DNA of 64,000 bases from Verrucomicrobiaceae bacterium (GCA_019694165.1 JAIBCL010000015.1:1-64000); one strand, 5' to 3'. Counted from the first letter of the stretch, positions 50,751 through 58,967 are shown. Made by a program: numbers and translations. Notes: generated by a model not told the origin, from the letters alone.

Positions 50751-52786
50751 AACTCGCCTCCTTGTCCGTTCGGGTTGCTGCCAAATTTCACCCCCTGCCA
50801 GCGGTCGTTCTGGAACTGCAGGATGCGGTATCGAGGATTGCGCAACAGGTCGAAGGTGCGGCGTGCGCGCTCCAGATCACAAGCTTCCCCCATGCCGGCC
50901 ATCGTGGCGATGACGTGCCGGACCACCTCGCTCTGTGCAGGGTCCTTGGAATGCGCCAGCGGCGGCATGTTCTCAAAGAGCGGGCCGTATTTCTGGGCAA
51001 TCCCTCCCCTGCGGTAGGTGGCTTGCGGGGCTTCCTTGGCTGCCTTTCCGGGCTGCTTGACCTTGGAGGCGTCGGCAGCCGCGTCCTTCTCGAAGCGCAC
51101 TCCTTGCCAGCGGACCACGAACGGGTCCACCTGCGGCAGAGCGCGCAGTGTGAGATCGACCACGTAGGCGTCCTTCTGCTCGTGCGGTGTCATGGTGAGG
51201 ATCACGTCGGGATCGCGCGCGAACACGCCGGAGCCGCCGATGCGGTCGATGGCATCCTTGCCGGCCTGGTTGCCTTTGGAGTAGTGCGCTCCAAATACCA
51301 CCGCCGCGCCTGATTGGACGGCTAGCTGCTCGATCTCGTTGCAGAGAGTGGCGATGTCGCCCGCCTTGTTTTCGTCACGCTTGCCTAGGCCCTTGTAAAT
51401 GGGGTCGAGGATGATGAGCGCGTAGCGGCTTTCCTTGATGCGCGCGAGTATCTTCGGAATGAGCACCGAGAAGTCGGTGGCATAACCGCGCAGGTTCCAG
51501 AGGTCGAACATGCTGTGGTCGGCGATGCCCTTGGCGGCGGCAATCGCGTTGAGGCGGTGCTGGAACGCAAAGTCGGGCAGCTCGAAGTTGATGTAGAGGA
51601 CGCGGCCCTGCTTCGTCGGAAAACCCCACCACGGCTTGCCAGTGCTAACCGAGAGCATCATGTCGATCATGCTCCAGCTTTTGCGGGACTTGCTCGCCCC
51701 GCCCAGGATCATCTTCGATCCCTGGTGCAGCACGCCTGCAATCAACTGCGGCGGTTCCGCTTTTGGCGTGGCCATGAATTCGCTGCCCGGAATGATCTTG
51801 GGCAGGCCGTCAGGCGCATTGCTTATCTCCCACTCCGACCAGCCTGCGGCACCGAGATTGACGGCGAGCAGGCGCTGCTGGCGTTTCTCGCCGTCCACTG
51901 TTCGGAACCCATCAGGGCAGCGCGACAGGCGCGAGGGGTTCTTGTTCTGGCGGTCGAGGAACAATCCGCCGAACCAGTCCCACACGATGTCCACGCGGCG
52001 GCGGTATTCGGCCGCGTCAGGCGCTTCGACGCGCACCCAGGCGTGGAGGGATTTGTTGGCCGAGTCGATCACGGCGCTCACCGGCAGGCCGCTGGCGACG
52101 ATGGCTCCATACTGGTCCTCCTTCGGGATCGGCTGACCCTTGTCGTCACGGTCAAACTCCACCAGCACGTGGCGGAACGAGGTGACGTCCTCGTTGCGTG
52201 TGCCGCCCGGGTTCACTGGGTTCACGCGGATGAACAACCCGAGCGGCGTGGAGAAGCACCGTTCAATGCCGCCTTTCTCCTGCACCTTTTTCAGCCAGTC
52301 ACGCACGGAGAGGCTGACTCCACGCTTGGGAATGATGCCGCCATCCTCGTCCTCAGTGGCCGGGGCGATGGAGACATGCTCCTCCGGTTTGAAGCAGGTT
52401 TCGAGAACCTTCGTGAATCCACCTTCAATTGGCGGGGGCACCGGAATGGGTTGTGGACGCGGCTTGTCCGCAGCTTGCGGATTGTTTGTCCGCGCAGAAG
52501 GGCGGTGATCAGAGGAGGTAGCGTGACCTCCGCCAAGCGGTTCCCGAGCCGGATGAGCAAAGGCTGAATTGATGGTCTGGCTCGCCTCGCCGTCGCTGAG
52601 TCCGTCGCTCAGGGCGCGTGTGATGAGCATGGTGTGGGCTTGCTCTGCGGGCATGCCGGCGTCACGGAGCTGGCAGGCTGCTTCAAACAACTGGTGGTTG
52701 CGCTCGCCTTCCGATGCGCCGTTCTCAAGGTAGTGCCGCGTGCGCTGCGGCAGCGGCGGTCGGTCTCCGTTGGATCTGTATTTCAT
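50747..52786 (-). CDS. Primase-helicase: PriCT-like, AEP-like and RepA-type AAA domains
   Basis: The 679-residue protein has three parts. A PriCT-like helical region is at about residues 25-80 (NHQLFEAACQLRDAGMPAEQ). An archaeo-eukaryotic primase-like part is at about 200-292 (FRHVLVEFDRDD, SANKSLHAWVRVEA, NKNPSRLSRCPDGFR). A RecA/RepA-type ATPase has Walker A GGASKSRKS (362-370), Walker B ALIILDPIYKGLG and VFGAHYSKGN. It would prime and unwind DNA for the neighbouring polymerase. It overlaps both neighbours by 4 bp. The order of the first two parts is unusual, as PriCT usually follows the primase. Confidence 0.8.
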   Translation of the reverse strand: MKYRSNGDRPPLPQRTRHYLENGASEGERNHQLFEAACQLRDAGMPAEQAHTMLITRALSDGLSDGEASQTINSAFAHPAREPLGGGHATSSDHRPSARTNNPQAADKPRPQPIPVPPPIEGGFTKVLETCFKPEEHVSIAPATEDEDGGIIPKRGVSLSVRDWLKKVQEKGGIERCFSTPLGLFIRVNPVNPGGTRNEDVTSFRHVLVEFDRDDKGQPIPKEDQYGAIVASGLPVSAVIDSANKSLHAWVRVEAPDAAEYRRRVDIVWDWFGGLFLDRQNKNPSRLSRCPDGFRTVDGEKRQQRLLAVNLGAAGWSEWEISNAPDGLPKIIPGSEFMATPKAEPPQLIAGVLHQGSKMILGGASKSRKSWSMIDMMLSVSTGKPWWGFPTKQGRVLYINFELPDFAFQHRLNAIAAAKGIADHSMFDLWNLRGYATDFSVLIPKILARIKESRYALIILDPIYKGLGKRDENKAGDIATLCNEIEQLAVQSGAAVVFGAHYSKGNQAGKDAIDRIGGSGVFARDPDVILTMTPHEQKDAYVVDLTLRALPQVDPFVVRWQGVRFEKDAAADASKVKQPGKAAKEAPQATYRRGGIAQKYGPLFENMPPLAHSKDPAQSEVVRHVIATMAGMGEACDLERARRTFDLLRNPRYRILQFQNDRWQGVKFGSNPNGQGGEL
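50757..50763 (-). promoter_or_regulatory. Shine-Dalgarno sequence for DNA polymerase
   Basis: AAGGAGG on the minus strand, 6 nt before the ATG at 50750 and inside the primase-helicase coding region. Confidence 0.7.
52467..52481. repeat. Inverted repeat TCCGCA-N3-TGCGGA type
   Basis: TCCGCAGCTTGCGGA, perfect 6-bp arms, inside the linker of the primase-helicase gene. Confidence 0.6.
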
Positions 52787-54327
52787 GGGTGGGTGGTTTT
52801 GGGAGTGAACCGGGTGTCCAGGAACTCGGAGGCTTCATTGAAGGAGGCGAGTTCGGGCTTGGGATGGCCGAGTTTGCGCAGCCAGCGCACCTGCTTAGCG
52901 GTGGCGAGCTTGAGATCGAGCCGCATGAAGATGCGGTCGAGAAGCGCTGCGGCGTGGCCCTTCATCAGCACGCTTGCCGGGTTGAGGCCGAACTTGGCGA
53001 GAAGCTGGGACTGCTTTGCCGTGACCGGGTCCGAGTGCCATCCCATGGTGGGCACGAACTCGGCGAGGCTTGGGTCATTGAGCGTGACCGCGAACTCCAT
53101 CGCGTCGAACGTGCGGGAATTGCGCGTGCGATTCTGCTGGAGCTGTTCGACCAGTTTGCGGGTGCGGTCGGCGTTGGCGGCCGCCTGGGCCTGCTCCAGA
53201 TCACCGTCCGCCCCGAGCGCCTCGGTGATGGCGTCGGCTTCATGGTCGTCAGCGGCGATGAGATGGGCGGGCTTGATGAGGCTGTGCCTCTCGGAGAGCC
53301 AGAGGAAATCGAGCAGAAGCAAATGATCCTTGCCCGGATGGAGCCGTGTGCCACGGCCGACGATCTGGCTGTAGAGCGATCTGATCTTCGTGGGCCGCAG
53401 GCATACCACGCAGTCGATGGACGGCTCGTCGTAGCCTTCCGTCAAAAGCATGGCGTTGGATAGCAGCGTGGTTTCACCGCTGCTGAACCGCTCCAGAATC
53501 TCCTTCCGGTCGGGGCTTCCACCGTCCACATGCTCGGCAGCGAGCCCGTAGTCACGACAGAACGCCGCGAACTTTCGGGAGCAGGAGATCAGCGGCAGGA
53601 ACACCAGCAGCTTGCGGTGCCGATGCTCTGTGGCCAGCAGCCGGGCGATTTCCTCAAGGTAGGGATCGAGCGCGTGCCCGAGATCATCGGCGCTGTAATC
53701 GCCGGCCACCGTTCTCACGCCGTCGAGATTGATGCGCAATGGCACCGTCTTCACCTGGATCGGGCTGAGATAGCCCTGCTTGATCAGGTCGAGCAGCGTT
53801 ATCTCAAACGCCACGTTTTCATAATAGGCCGACAGCGTGCGCTTGTCGCTGCGGTCAGGCGTGGCCGTCACGCCGAGCACGAAGGCGTTCTGATCGAAGT
53901 AGCGCAGCGTGCCGAGATAGGAGTCCGCGAGCGTGTGATGAGCCTCGTCCACCACGATGAGTCCGAAGTGATCGCGCGGCCAGCGGGAGCGCCGCTGCTC
54001 ACGCATGAGCGTCTGCACACTGGCCACCACCACGGGTGCGTGGAGGCTGGCCTTGGATGAAGCCATCTCCACGTCCGCTTCCAGCCCGGTGGTGCGCATG
54101 ATCTTGTCCACGGCCTGGTCGATGAGTTCCTCCCGGTGGGCGAGAATGAGCGCGTGCTTCGGCTGGTAGTGGGCGGCGAGGGAGGCGAACACCACGGTCT
54201 TGCCAGCGCCAGTCGGCTTCGTTGCAAGCTGCTTTTGGTAGTCTTGAAAGCCATGCGTGATGGCTTCAATTGCCGCGTGCTGGTAGGGCCGCAGCTCGAT
54301 CAGCGGTTTAGAACGGGCGGTTTGCAT
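52783..54327 (-). CDS. SF2 DEAD/DEAH-box helicase
   Basis: This 514-residue helicase has motif I ATKPTGAGKTVVFA (near residue 37), motif II VVDEAHH, motif III GVTATPDRSDKR, and later motifs AMLLTEGYDEPSIDCVVCLR and YSQIVGRGTRLHPGK. It resembles phage UvsW/RadD-type branch-migration helicases. The start MQTARSKPL at 54327 has AGGAGG 8 nt upstream. It overlaps the DUF669-like gene by 20 bp and the primase gene by 4 bp. Confidence 0.9.
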   Translation of the reverse strand: MQTARSKPLIELRPYQHAAIEAITHGFQDYQKQLATKPTGAGKTVVFASLAAHYQPKHALILAHREELIDQAVDKIMRTTGLEADVEMASSKASLHAPVVVASVQTLMREQRRSRWPRDHFGLIVVDEAHHTLADSYLGTLRYFDQNAFVLGVTATPDRSDKRTLSAYYENVAFEITLLDLIKQGYLSPIQVKTVPLRINLDGVRTVAGDYSADDLGHALDPYLEEIARLLATEHRHRKLLVFLPLISCSRKFAAFCRDYGLAAEHVDGGSPDRKEILERFSSGETTLLSNAMLLTEGYDEPSIDCVVCLRPTKIRSLYSQIVGRGTRLHPGKDHLLLLDFLWLSERHSLIKPAHLIAADDHEADAITEALGADGDLEQAQAAANADRTRKLVEQLQQNRTRNSRTFDAMEFAVTLNDPSLAEFVPTMGWHSDPVTAKQSQLLAKFGLNPASVLMKGHAAALLDRIFMRLDLKLATAKQVRWLRKLGHPKPELASFNEASEFLDTRFTPKTTHP

Positions 54328-54721
54328 CTGGCACTCCTCCTGTGGTTGAGGTTTGGGCGGCGGGCTGCGTGAGCCAGGCGGCCACCTTGTTGCGTTTCCG
54401 GCCCTTGTATTCCTCGACCATGAGGCGCACACGGCCGGTGCGTCCGATCAAGTCGTCGGCGATGACCTCCACGTCTTCGTCAGGCGTCACTGTCTCACCG
54501 GTGGCGACACGGAATGCGTCGATCTTCCAAAACGAGTTTGGCATGAAGACGAGGTGGTCGAAGAGGATCGCTCCCGAGGGCTCCACGCGGAGTTTGAGTT
54601 CGATCATGTCGTGTCCCTTCTGTGACACGGTTTCTTCGGCGTGGATGACTTCCACGGTGTAGTCTCCCGGTTCAACGAAGTCGGGGCGTGTTGCAATGTC
54701 GGATGCTTTGTAGGTAGGCAT
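54308..54721 (-). CDS. DUF669-like single-stranded-DNA-binding-type protein
   Basis: A 137-residue protein with VEPGDYTVEVIHAEETVSQK, HDMIELKLRVEPSG, FWKIDAFRVATGE and a C-terminal GRTGRVRLMVEEYKGRKRNK. The pattern matches DUF669 proteins, thought to be OB-fold ssDNA-binding or accessory proteins beside phage recombinases. Its neighbours (helicase, Cas4-like nuclease, Sak4-like ATPase) support a recombination role. Confidence 0.7.
   Translation of the reverse strand: MPTYKASDIATRPDFVEPGDYTVEVIHAEETVSQKGHDMIELKLRVEPSGAILFDHLVFMPNSFWKIDAFRVATGETVTPDEDVEVIADDLIGRTGRVRLMVEEYKGRKRNKVAAWLTQPAAQTSTTGGVPDANRPF
54336..54341 (-). promoter_or_regulatory. Shine-Dalgarno sequence for the SF2 helicase
   Basis: AGGAGG on the minus strand, 8 nt before the ATG at 54327, inside the end of the DUF669-like gene. 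Confidence 0.7.
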
Positions 54722-54734
54722 GATGTGCGGTGGG

Positions 54735-55757
54735 TTATTTGGTTTGGGGTTGAGTGGACAGTTGGGCAGAGGCGGCGCGCAGCGAGATGGTGGCCGGGCC
54801 GTGTTTGACGAGTTCCTCCGGGAAGGGCGCGTCGGCGGTGCGCTCCCAGAGATCGCGGAGCTTCGAGGCCGACAGATTGCCGTAGCTGGCGAGCACCTGG
54901 TTCAGTCCGAAGCGTTCGACGCAGGCGGCCACGTCCTCGTGACGGATGAACTGCGCGCCGCGCCGACTGGTGAGCTTCCAGCCGGGGATTGTGGCACCGG
55001 CCTGCAATCGTTGTTTGGCGGCGGTTTCCGCCTTCTCCCGCAACGCATCGAGCACATGACAGGCGGTGAGGAACCGTCCGAGATTGTTGTTGTCGGCAAG
55101 GACGGCCTCAAAGTTGAACGCGGGCTCGGTGGTGGAGATGGCCTGCGCGGCGAGCGTGAGCCGCGCAGGACAGGTGTCGCTCTTCGCGCACCAGGAGCAG
55201 TAGTCACAGACCGAAGGCTGCTTGTCCGGGTTCGTCCAGGCGGCCACGACCGAGTCCACGATCTGGCGCGCTTCTTCAAAGGTGAAGCGCAGCGTGACCA
55301 CCTCCCGCCGGTCGCAGAAGAGCAGATGCGCGGTCCATTCGGAGGCGAAGTGCTGCTCCATGAGGCCGAGCGCGTAGGCCGCCATCTGCTCGCGGTAGTT
55401 GCGCTTCTGGCCGGTCTTCAGATCGGCATGGGCGAGACGTTCGGGCATGATGGCGTCCGCCGTGCCGATGTGATCGAAGCCGGGCACCGCGACGCGGCAC
55501 TCATCTTCACGCGTGAGGATGGGTGATCCGCTGGAGAGCGCGGTGATCATCGTCACCGCCCATTCGACTGCGGCGAGATCTTCCTCCGTGGGTGGATGCA
55601 CGAGATCGAGCGGGGCCGGATCACCGGCCATGCGGGCGCGGAAGATTGTGTCGAGCGAGCTGCCGCGCGCAGCGGCGGAGCCGGCGTTCGGCTGCGGTTC
55701 GTAGCACGGGCACACCGCCAGCTTGGGAAGATTGGAGGGACGCAGGGGCGTGCTCAT
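54735..55757 (-). CDS. PD-(D/E)XK nuclease, DUF2800/Cas4-like with cysteine cluster
   Basis: The 340-residue nuclease has the core VPGFDHIGTADAIMPERLAH followed by ADLKTGQKRNYREQMAAYAL (the D...DxK catalytic set) and cysteines at both ends: CPCYEP near residue 16 and YCSWCAKSDTCPARL near 180, as in Cas4/AddB-type Fe-S nucleases. It would chew DNA ends for recombination. It overlaps the Sak4-like gene by 4 bp. The C-terminal third matches DUF2800-type phage proteins. Confidence 0.82.
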   Translation of the reverse strand: MSTPLRPSNLPKLAVCPCYEPQPNAGSAAARGSSLDTIFRARMAGDPAPLDLVHPPTEEDLAAVEWAVTMITALSSGSPILTREDECRVAVPGFDHIGTADAIMPERLAHADLKTGQKRNYREQMAAYALGLMEQHFASEWTAHLLFCDRREVVTLRFTFEEARQIVDSVVAAWTNPDKQPSVCDYCSWCAKSDTCPARLTLAAQAISTTEPAFNFEAVLADNNNLGRFLTACHVLDALREKAETAAKQRLQAGATIPGWKLTSRRGAQFIRHEDVAACVERFGLNQVLASYGNLSASKLRDLWERTADAPFPEELVKHGPATISLRAASAQLSTQPQTK

Positions 55758-56713
55758 GCGATCGGGGTGACCTCCGCGTTGAACTTCTCGACGGCTTCGA
55801 GGAACCCGATGGGATTGCCGAGAATGCGTGCCGCGTACTCGGGGTTGAGGTCATCGAAGGTGCCGTTCTCCTTGAGCTGGCTGCGTGCGATGAGGAAGGC
55901 TTTGGCGTCCGACTCGCGGCCCTTGACCAGTCCGGCGAGTTTTTCGCCAATGGAAGGTTCGGCCGTTGCGACCACCGGAGCGCTCACCTCACCGAACACC
56001 TTCGCGATGGCCTCGTAGGTGAAAGGGAGCTTCTCTTCGAGGCCATGACGGTTCTTGGCATCCCACGCAGCGGTGTGGGTGGTGTGCAGAACGCGCTCCC
56101 GACCGCCCACGCCACGACGCTTGCCCTGATCATTCTCAGCAACGCGGGTGACGTAGTTGGCGAAAAGTACAACGTCCGCCCATTCCTTGACGAGAGGGGC
56201 CACTTGCTTGCTGAGTTTGAGTTCAAAGCGGTCGTAGCTGCCGGCGGCATCGGGCATCTCAAACTTCTTCACCGTCGAGTGGGCCAGCAGGATGATGTGC
56301 ATCCCGCGCTTGAGCAGCACATCGAGGCTGGCCAGGAATTTGGCCATCTCTTCCGCCACGATGACGTGGCCCTTGCCGTAGCCAAAATCCTCGATGCTCT
56401 CCTTGCTGGCGCGGCGGCAGACGAACTCGGCGAGGCGTTTTTCCAGCCAGTCGATCGTGTCGATCACGAGCGTGCGGAACTCGTGCGGTTCCGTGGCGAG
56501 TTGATTGATGATGGCCAGGATGTCCTCCCACTTCTCAGCGACGAGACGGGCCACATCGAGGTGGTCGGTGCCGCCCTCGGTGTCGAGGAACACGGGATTG
56601 GGTGCCTGGGAGGCGAGTGTCGTTTTGCCGACGCCCTCCGGGCCATAGGCAACGGCTTTTTGGGGACGGGCGACGCGCCCGCGACGGAGCATGGATTGCA
56701 GGGTGTTTTTCAT
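55754..56713 (-). CDS. RecA-fold ATPase (Sak4/AAA_24-like)
   Basis: The 319-residue protein has Walker A AVAYGPEGVGKTTLA (GPEGVGKT at 24-31), FLDTEGGTDHLDV, Walker B TLVIDTIDWLEKRL and the HIILLAHSTVKKFE strand. This matches phage Sak4-like or AAA_24 proteins, which serve as single-strand annealing helpers. With the nuclease and DUF669-like protein it makes a likely phage recombination set. Confidence 0.83.
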   Translation of the reverse strand: MKNTLQSMLRRGRVARPQKAVAYGPEGVGKTTLASQAPNPVFLDTEGGTDHLDVARLVAEKWEDILAIINQLATEPHEFRTLVIDTIDWLEKRLAEFVCRRASKESIEDFGYGKGHVIVAEEMAKFLASLDVLLKRGMHIILLAHSTVKKFEMPDAAGSYDRFELKLSKQVAPLVKEWADVVLFANYVTRVAENDQGKRRGVGGRERVLHTTHTAAWDAKNRHGLEEKLPFTYEAIAKVFGEVSAPVVATAEPSIGEKLAGLVKGRESDAKAFLIARSQLKENGTFDDLNPEYAARILGNPIGFLEAVEKFNAEVTPIA

Positions 56714-56889
56714 GGGATGGTGGTTTGGATTTGGGTGAGGTGTTGGAATGCGGAGTGAAGGAGCCAGCCGAGGACGATCCCGGCGATGAGGAGGCCGGGC
56801 TGCGGCCTCCAGGGTTTGCCGGAACGCAGCCGCAGAGTGGGCCGCAAGTCCGCAAGCTGCGGGTAGTGTTGATGAATTTTTGGAGTCAT
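56710..56889 (-). CDS. Small membrane protein of 59 residues
   Basis: It starts MTPKIHQHYPQLADLRP at 56889, where the ATGA overlaps the stop of the upstream gene; its own stop overlaps the ATG of the RecA-fold gene. One membrane segment (LLIAGIVLGWLLHSAF) ends the protein. Tight coupling on both sides supports coding. The inverted repeat at 56849 lies in it. Confidence 0.58.
   Translation of the reverse strand: MTPKIHQHYPQLADLRPTLRLRSGKPWRPQPGLLIAGIVLGWLLHSAFQHLTQIQTTIP
56849..56863. repeat. Inverted repeat TCCGCA-N3-TGCGGG
   Basis: TCCGCAAGCTGCGGG has one outer mismatch relative to the other family members; it lies in the small membrane protein gene. Confidence 0.5.
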
Positions 56890-57170
56890 TGCTTTTTCTT
56901 TTTGAAGGAGAAGCGTTTCATTGATCCGCCTTCGAGGAAGAGGCTGTGCCGGGCGATCTCGGCGGCGTCTTCGCCGTTGTGGTCGGCGATATCCCGGAGC
57001 TGGCGCTGGCGCTCGAACTCGAGGGCGATCAAATAATCGAGATCTTCCACCGGCATTGAGGTGTGCCACAAGCCGTCGGCGGTGCGGGTGATGCTCACGC
57101 TCACCTTGCGCGGCTTGTCGGGCAGGGCGGCGCGGCGCGGGGTGTAATGGATTGTGTCGGCGTCGGTCAT
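56886..57170 (-). CDS. Hypothetical phage protein, relative of its neighbour
   Basis: A 94-residue protein with RKVSVSITRTADGLWHTSMP and the C-terminal segment FERQRQLRDIADHNGEDAAE, then a Lys-rich end (FSFKKKKQ). The segment resembles YERQRQLTEIATHGDEDNAE in the next gene at 57174, so the two adjacent genes are probably related by duplication. Function unknown. Confidence 0.6.
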   Translation of the reverse strand: MTDADTIHYTPRRAALPDKPRKVSVSITRTADGLWHTSMPVEDLDYLIALEFERQRQLRDIADHNGEDAAEIARHSLFLEGGSMKRFSFKKKKQ

Positions 57171-57173
57171 GGC

Positions 57174-57491
57174 TCAGGCGCGGGTTGGGAATTCCTTGGC
57201 GAGGTCCGTAGCGGCGCATTCCGCGTTGTCCTCGTCACCGTGGGTGGCGATCTCGGTGAGCTGACGTTGCCGTTCGTATTCGCTGGGATCGCGGGTAAGC
57301 CAGCAAAGACGTCCGTCGGCACGCGCTTGCCGCGCTTGCAGCCACAGTTGGTCTCGCGCCACGTCATCGCTGATCTGAGCAGCAAAGACAGGCTGCCTGG
57401 AGTCGTTGATGAGGTTGCTGATGACAAAAGTTCCCACCGGCAACTCAAGCAGCAGGGAGCGGGTCAACCGCTTTCGCGACAACGTGTTCAT
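57174..57491 (-). CDS. Hypothetical phage protein, relative of its neighbour
   Basis: The 105-residue protein starts MNTLSRKRLTRSLLLELPVG at 57491, overlapping the RHH gene by 4 bp. A beta-rich middle (TFVISNLINDSRQPVFAAQI) precedes YERQRQLTEIATHGDEDNAE. No known family; it shares the C-terminal motif with the protein at 56886. Confidence 0.6.
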   Translation of the reverse strand: MNTLSRKRLTRSLLLELPVGTFVISNLINDSRQPVFAAQISDDVARDQLWLQARQARADGRLCWLTRDPSEYERQRQLTEIATHGDEDNAECAATDLAKEFPTRA

Positions 57492-57703
57492 GGAGTCTCG
57501 GGGGTTTGATGCCGGCCCTTGCGTTCGATCTCCCTGCTGAGGCACTGTTCCACAAGGCTGCTAAGGGAGCGGTGATCGTTGAAGGCCAACTGTTCCGCAC
57601 GGCGACGAATGTCCGGCAACAAAGTAAGGCTTACACGCTGGCGCTTGGTGTCTTTGCGAGGACGGCCACCGGAACTTTGGCTGCGTTGCGGAATGCGGGA
57701 CAT
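57488..57703 (-). CDS. Ribbon-helix-helix regulator
   Basis: A 71-residue basic protein: GGRPRKDTKRQRVSLTLLPD (the ribbon strand) and IRRRAEQLAFNDHRSLSSLV, EQCLSREIERKG (two helices), the CopG/Arc-type fold. As first gene of the leftward replication module it may regulate its own operon through the inverted repeat at 57746-57764. The ATG 57703 is chosen over a GTG at 57724. Confidence 0.72.
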   Translation of the reverse strand: MSRIPQRSQSSGGRPRKDTKRQRVSLTLLPDIRRRAEQLAFNDHRSLSSLVEQCLSREIERKGRHQTPETP

Positions 57704-57745
57704 GATTCCGCACACTCTACACACTTATACACACGAACAATTTAT

Positions 57746-57764
57746 TTTTGACTTGAAATCAAAA
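57746..57764. promoter_or_regulatory. Inverted repeat in the divergent promoter region
   Basis: TTTTGA and TCAAAA arms separated by 7 bp in an A/T-rich stretch between two divergent RHH-type genes. Minus-strand TATAAG and plus-strand TTGACT elements lie nearby, so it is likely an operator and promoter region. Binding is inferred. Confidence 0.5.
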
Positions 57765-57765
57765 C

Positions 57766-58497
57766 ATGCGCATGAATACTCACACTATGTCCACGCCCCG
57801 TCCCAACAAGGAGAGAGTCAATATTTCCGTGAACCCCCAGGTGCATGGGCGGTTCAGCCAGCTTGCCGAGCGCAACAGCCAGTCTGTTTCCGGTATTCTC
57901 AACGATTTGATGATAGTGTATTGCGGGCCATCGGAGGCGGATGATGATTCCACAGCCAGCCCGCAGGTCATCCAGCGCCTGCGCCAAACCCTCATGGTAT
58001 CCGAGCGCACTGTGCTTCAGCGTGTGGTGAGGAGAATCGCTATTGAAGCGGGCCTTGAGGACATTGATCTGGATGAATCAGATCCAACAAGCATTGTGAA
58101 AATCCCCGAGAAGCACGTCACCGAGTGGATCGGTCAGGTTGCGAAGATCAGGACGGGAGTGCGGCTGACTTTTAACCTCGCTCAAGAGCCCGACATCGCA
58201 CTGGGGCAGTCCCTCATGTTTCGTGGAGCGTCCAAATGTGAGCGCGTGATTCTGGTTGTTCCCTGTCGCCTTGGAGTTTCGCAATCGGTTATTCATGCAA
58301 CTGAACAAGCCGGCCTCGAAGTCTGTGGTGTAGATGCACTTGAAAGCCTTTTGCGGCAGCGCGTGAAGCGTGACGACTCAGAAGAAACTCCTGATAGTGA
58401 CGGGCGAAAGCGGGTCCGCGACGCCGCCAAAGAGCTAGAACGCATGAAGACGCGGCGCAAAAGGAGTTCTGCCAAGGCCTCAAAACAACCCGCCTGA
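57766..58497 (+). CDS. RHH-type N-terminal protein at the head of the defence-like operon
   Basis: The 243-residue protein has an N-terminal ribbon-helix-helix-like segment (KERVNISVNPQVHGRFSQLA, ERNSQSVSGILNDLM), a second helical part (TLMVSERTVLQRVVRRIAIE), an alpha/beta domain (RVILVVPCRLGVSQSVIHAT) and a basic tail (KTRRKRSSAKASKQ). It may be an operon regulator. Starts at 57772 and 57787 are also possible. The central domain is not recognised. Confidence 0.6.
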   Translation: MRMNTHTMSTPRPNKERVNISVNPQVHGRFSQLAERNSQSVSGILNDLMIVYCGPSEADDDSTASPQVIQRLRQTLMVSERTVLQRVVRRIAIEAGLEDIDLDESDPTSIVKIPEKHVTEWIGQVAKIRTGVRLTFNLAQEPDIALGQSLMFRGASKCERVILVVPCRLGVSQSVIHATEQAGLEVCGVDALESLLRQRVKRDDSEETPDSDGRKRVRDAAKELERMKTRRKRSSAKASKQPA

Positions 58498-58508
58498 CAC
58501 AGCACGCC

Positions 58509-58967
58509 GTGGCTACCCACGAACCTCTCTTTGGACCGAATCCTGTGCAACGCACGGTAGAACAGTTACGCCACGACTGTGTGGAGGCATTCGATTGCTC
58601 TACGCAGCGTCCACTCATCATGGAGGGGGTCAGCACTTGCCACGACCAAATAAAGGGCGCGTCTCTCACCGGTGACATGTGGGTTGGGGGAGAATTCGTC
58701 ACTGCTGACCCAGAGCCGGCCAGTGCGATGGTATTGTTAAAAGTTCCTGCCAGTGTCCATGTCACAGGACGCCAAACTTCCACGATGGAGTGGCTTCGCG
58801 GTGAGCATGCAAATGCGGAATACTTTTGCGAAACATACTGCCTTCACGAAGTCCTTCCGACTGACGAATGCTATGATCTCTACCGTGAAACGGAGGCTGC
58901 AATCCGTGAGGAATTTTCCATGCACCAGGACGGCTCCCTTCGTGGCTACGCTGTCATCTCCATTTGA
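58509..58967 (+). CDS. Hypothetical protein preceding the SNF2 helicase
   Basis: A 152-residue acidic protein starting at a GTG. It contains TVEQLRHDCVEAFDCSTQRP, ASAMVLLKVPASVHVTG and HEVLPTDECYDLYRETEAAI, with three spread cysteines. No family is recognised. It lies 11 bp after the RHH-type gene and 4 bp before the SNF2 gene, so it is probably part of the operon. Confidence 0.55.
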   Translation: MATHEPLFGPNPVQRTVEQLRHDCVEAFDCSTQRPLIMEGVSTCHDQIKGASLTGDMWVGGEFVTADPEPASAMVLLKVPASVHVTGRQTSTMEWLRGEHANAEYFCETYCLHEVLPTDECYDLYRETEAAIREEFSMHQDGSLRGYAVISI

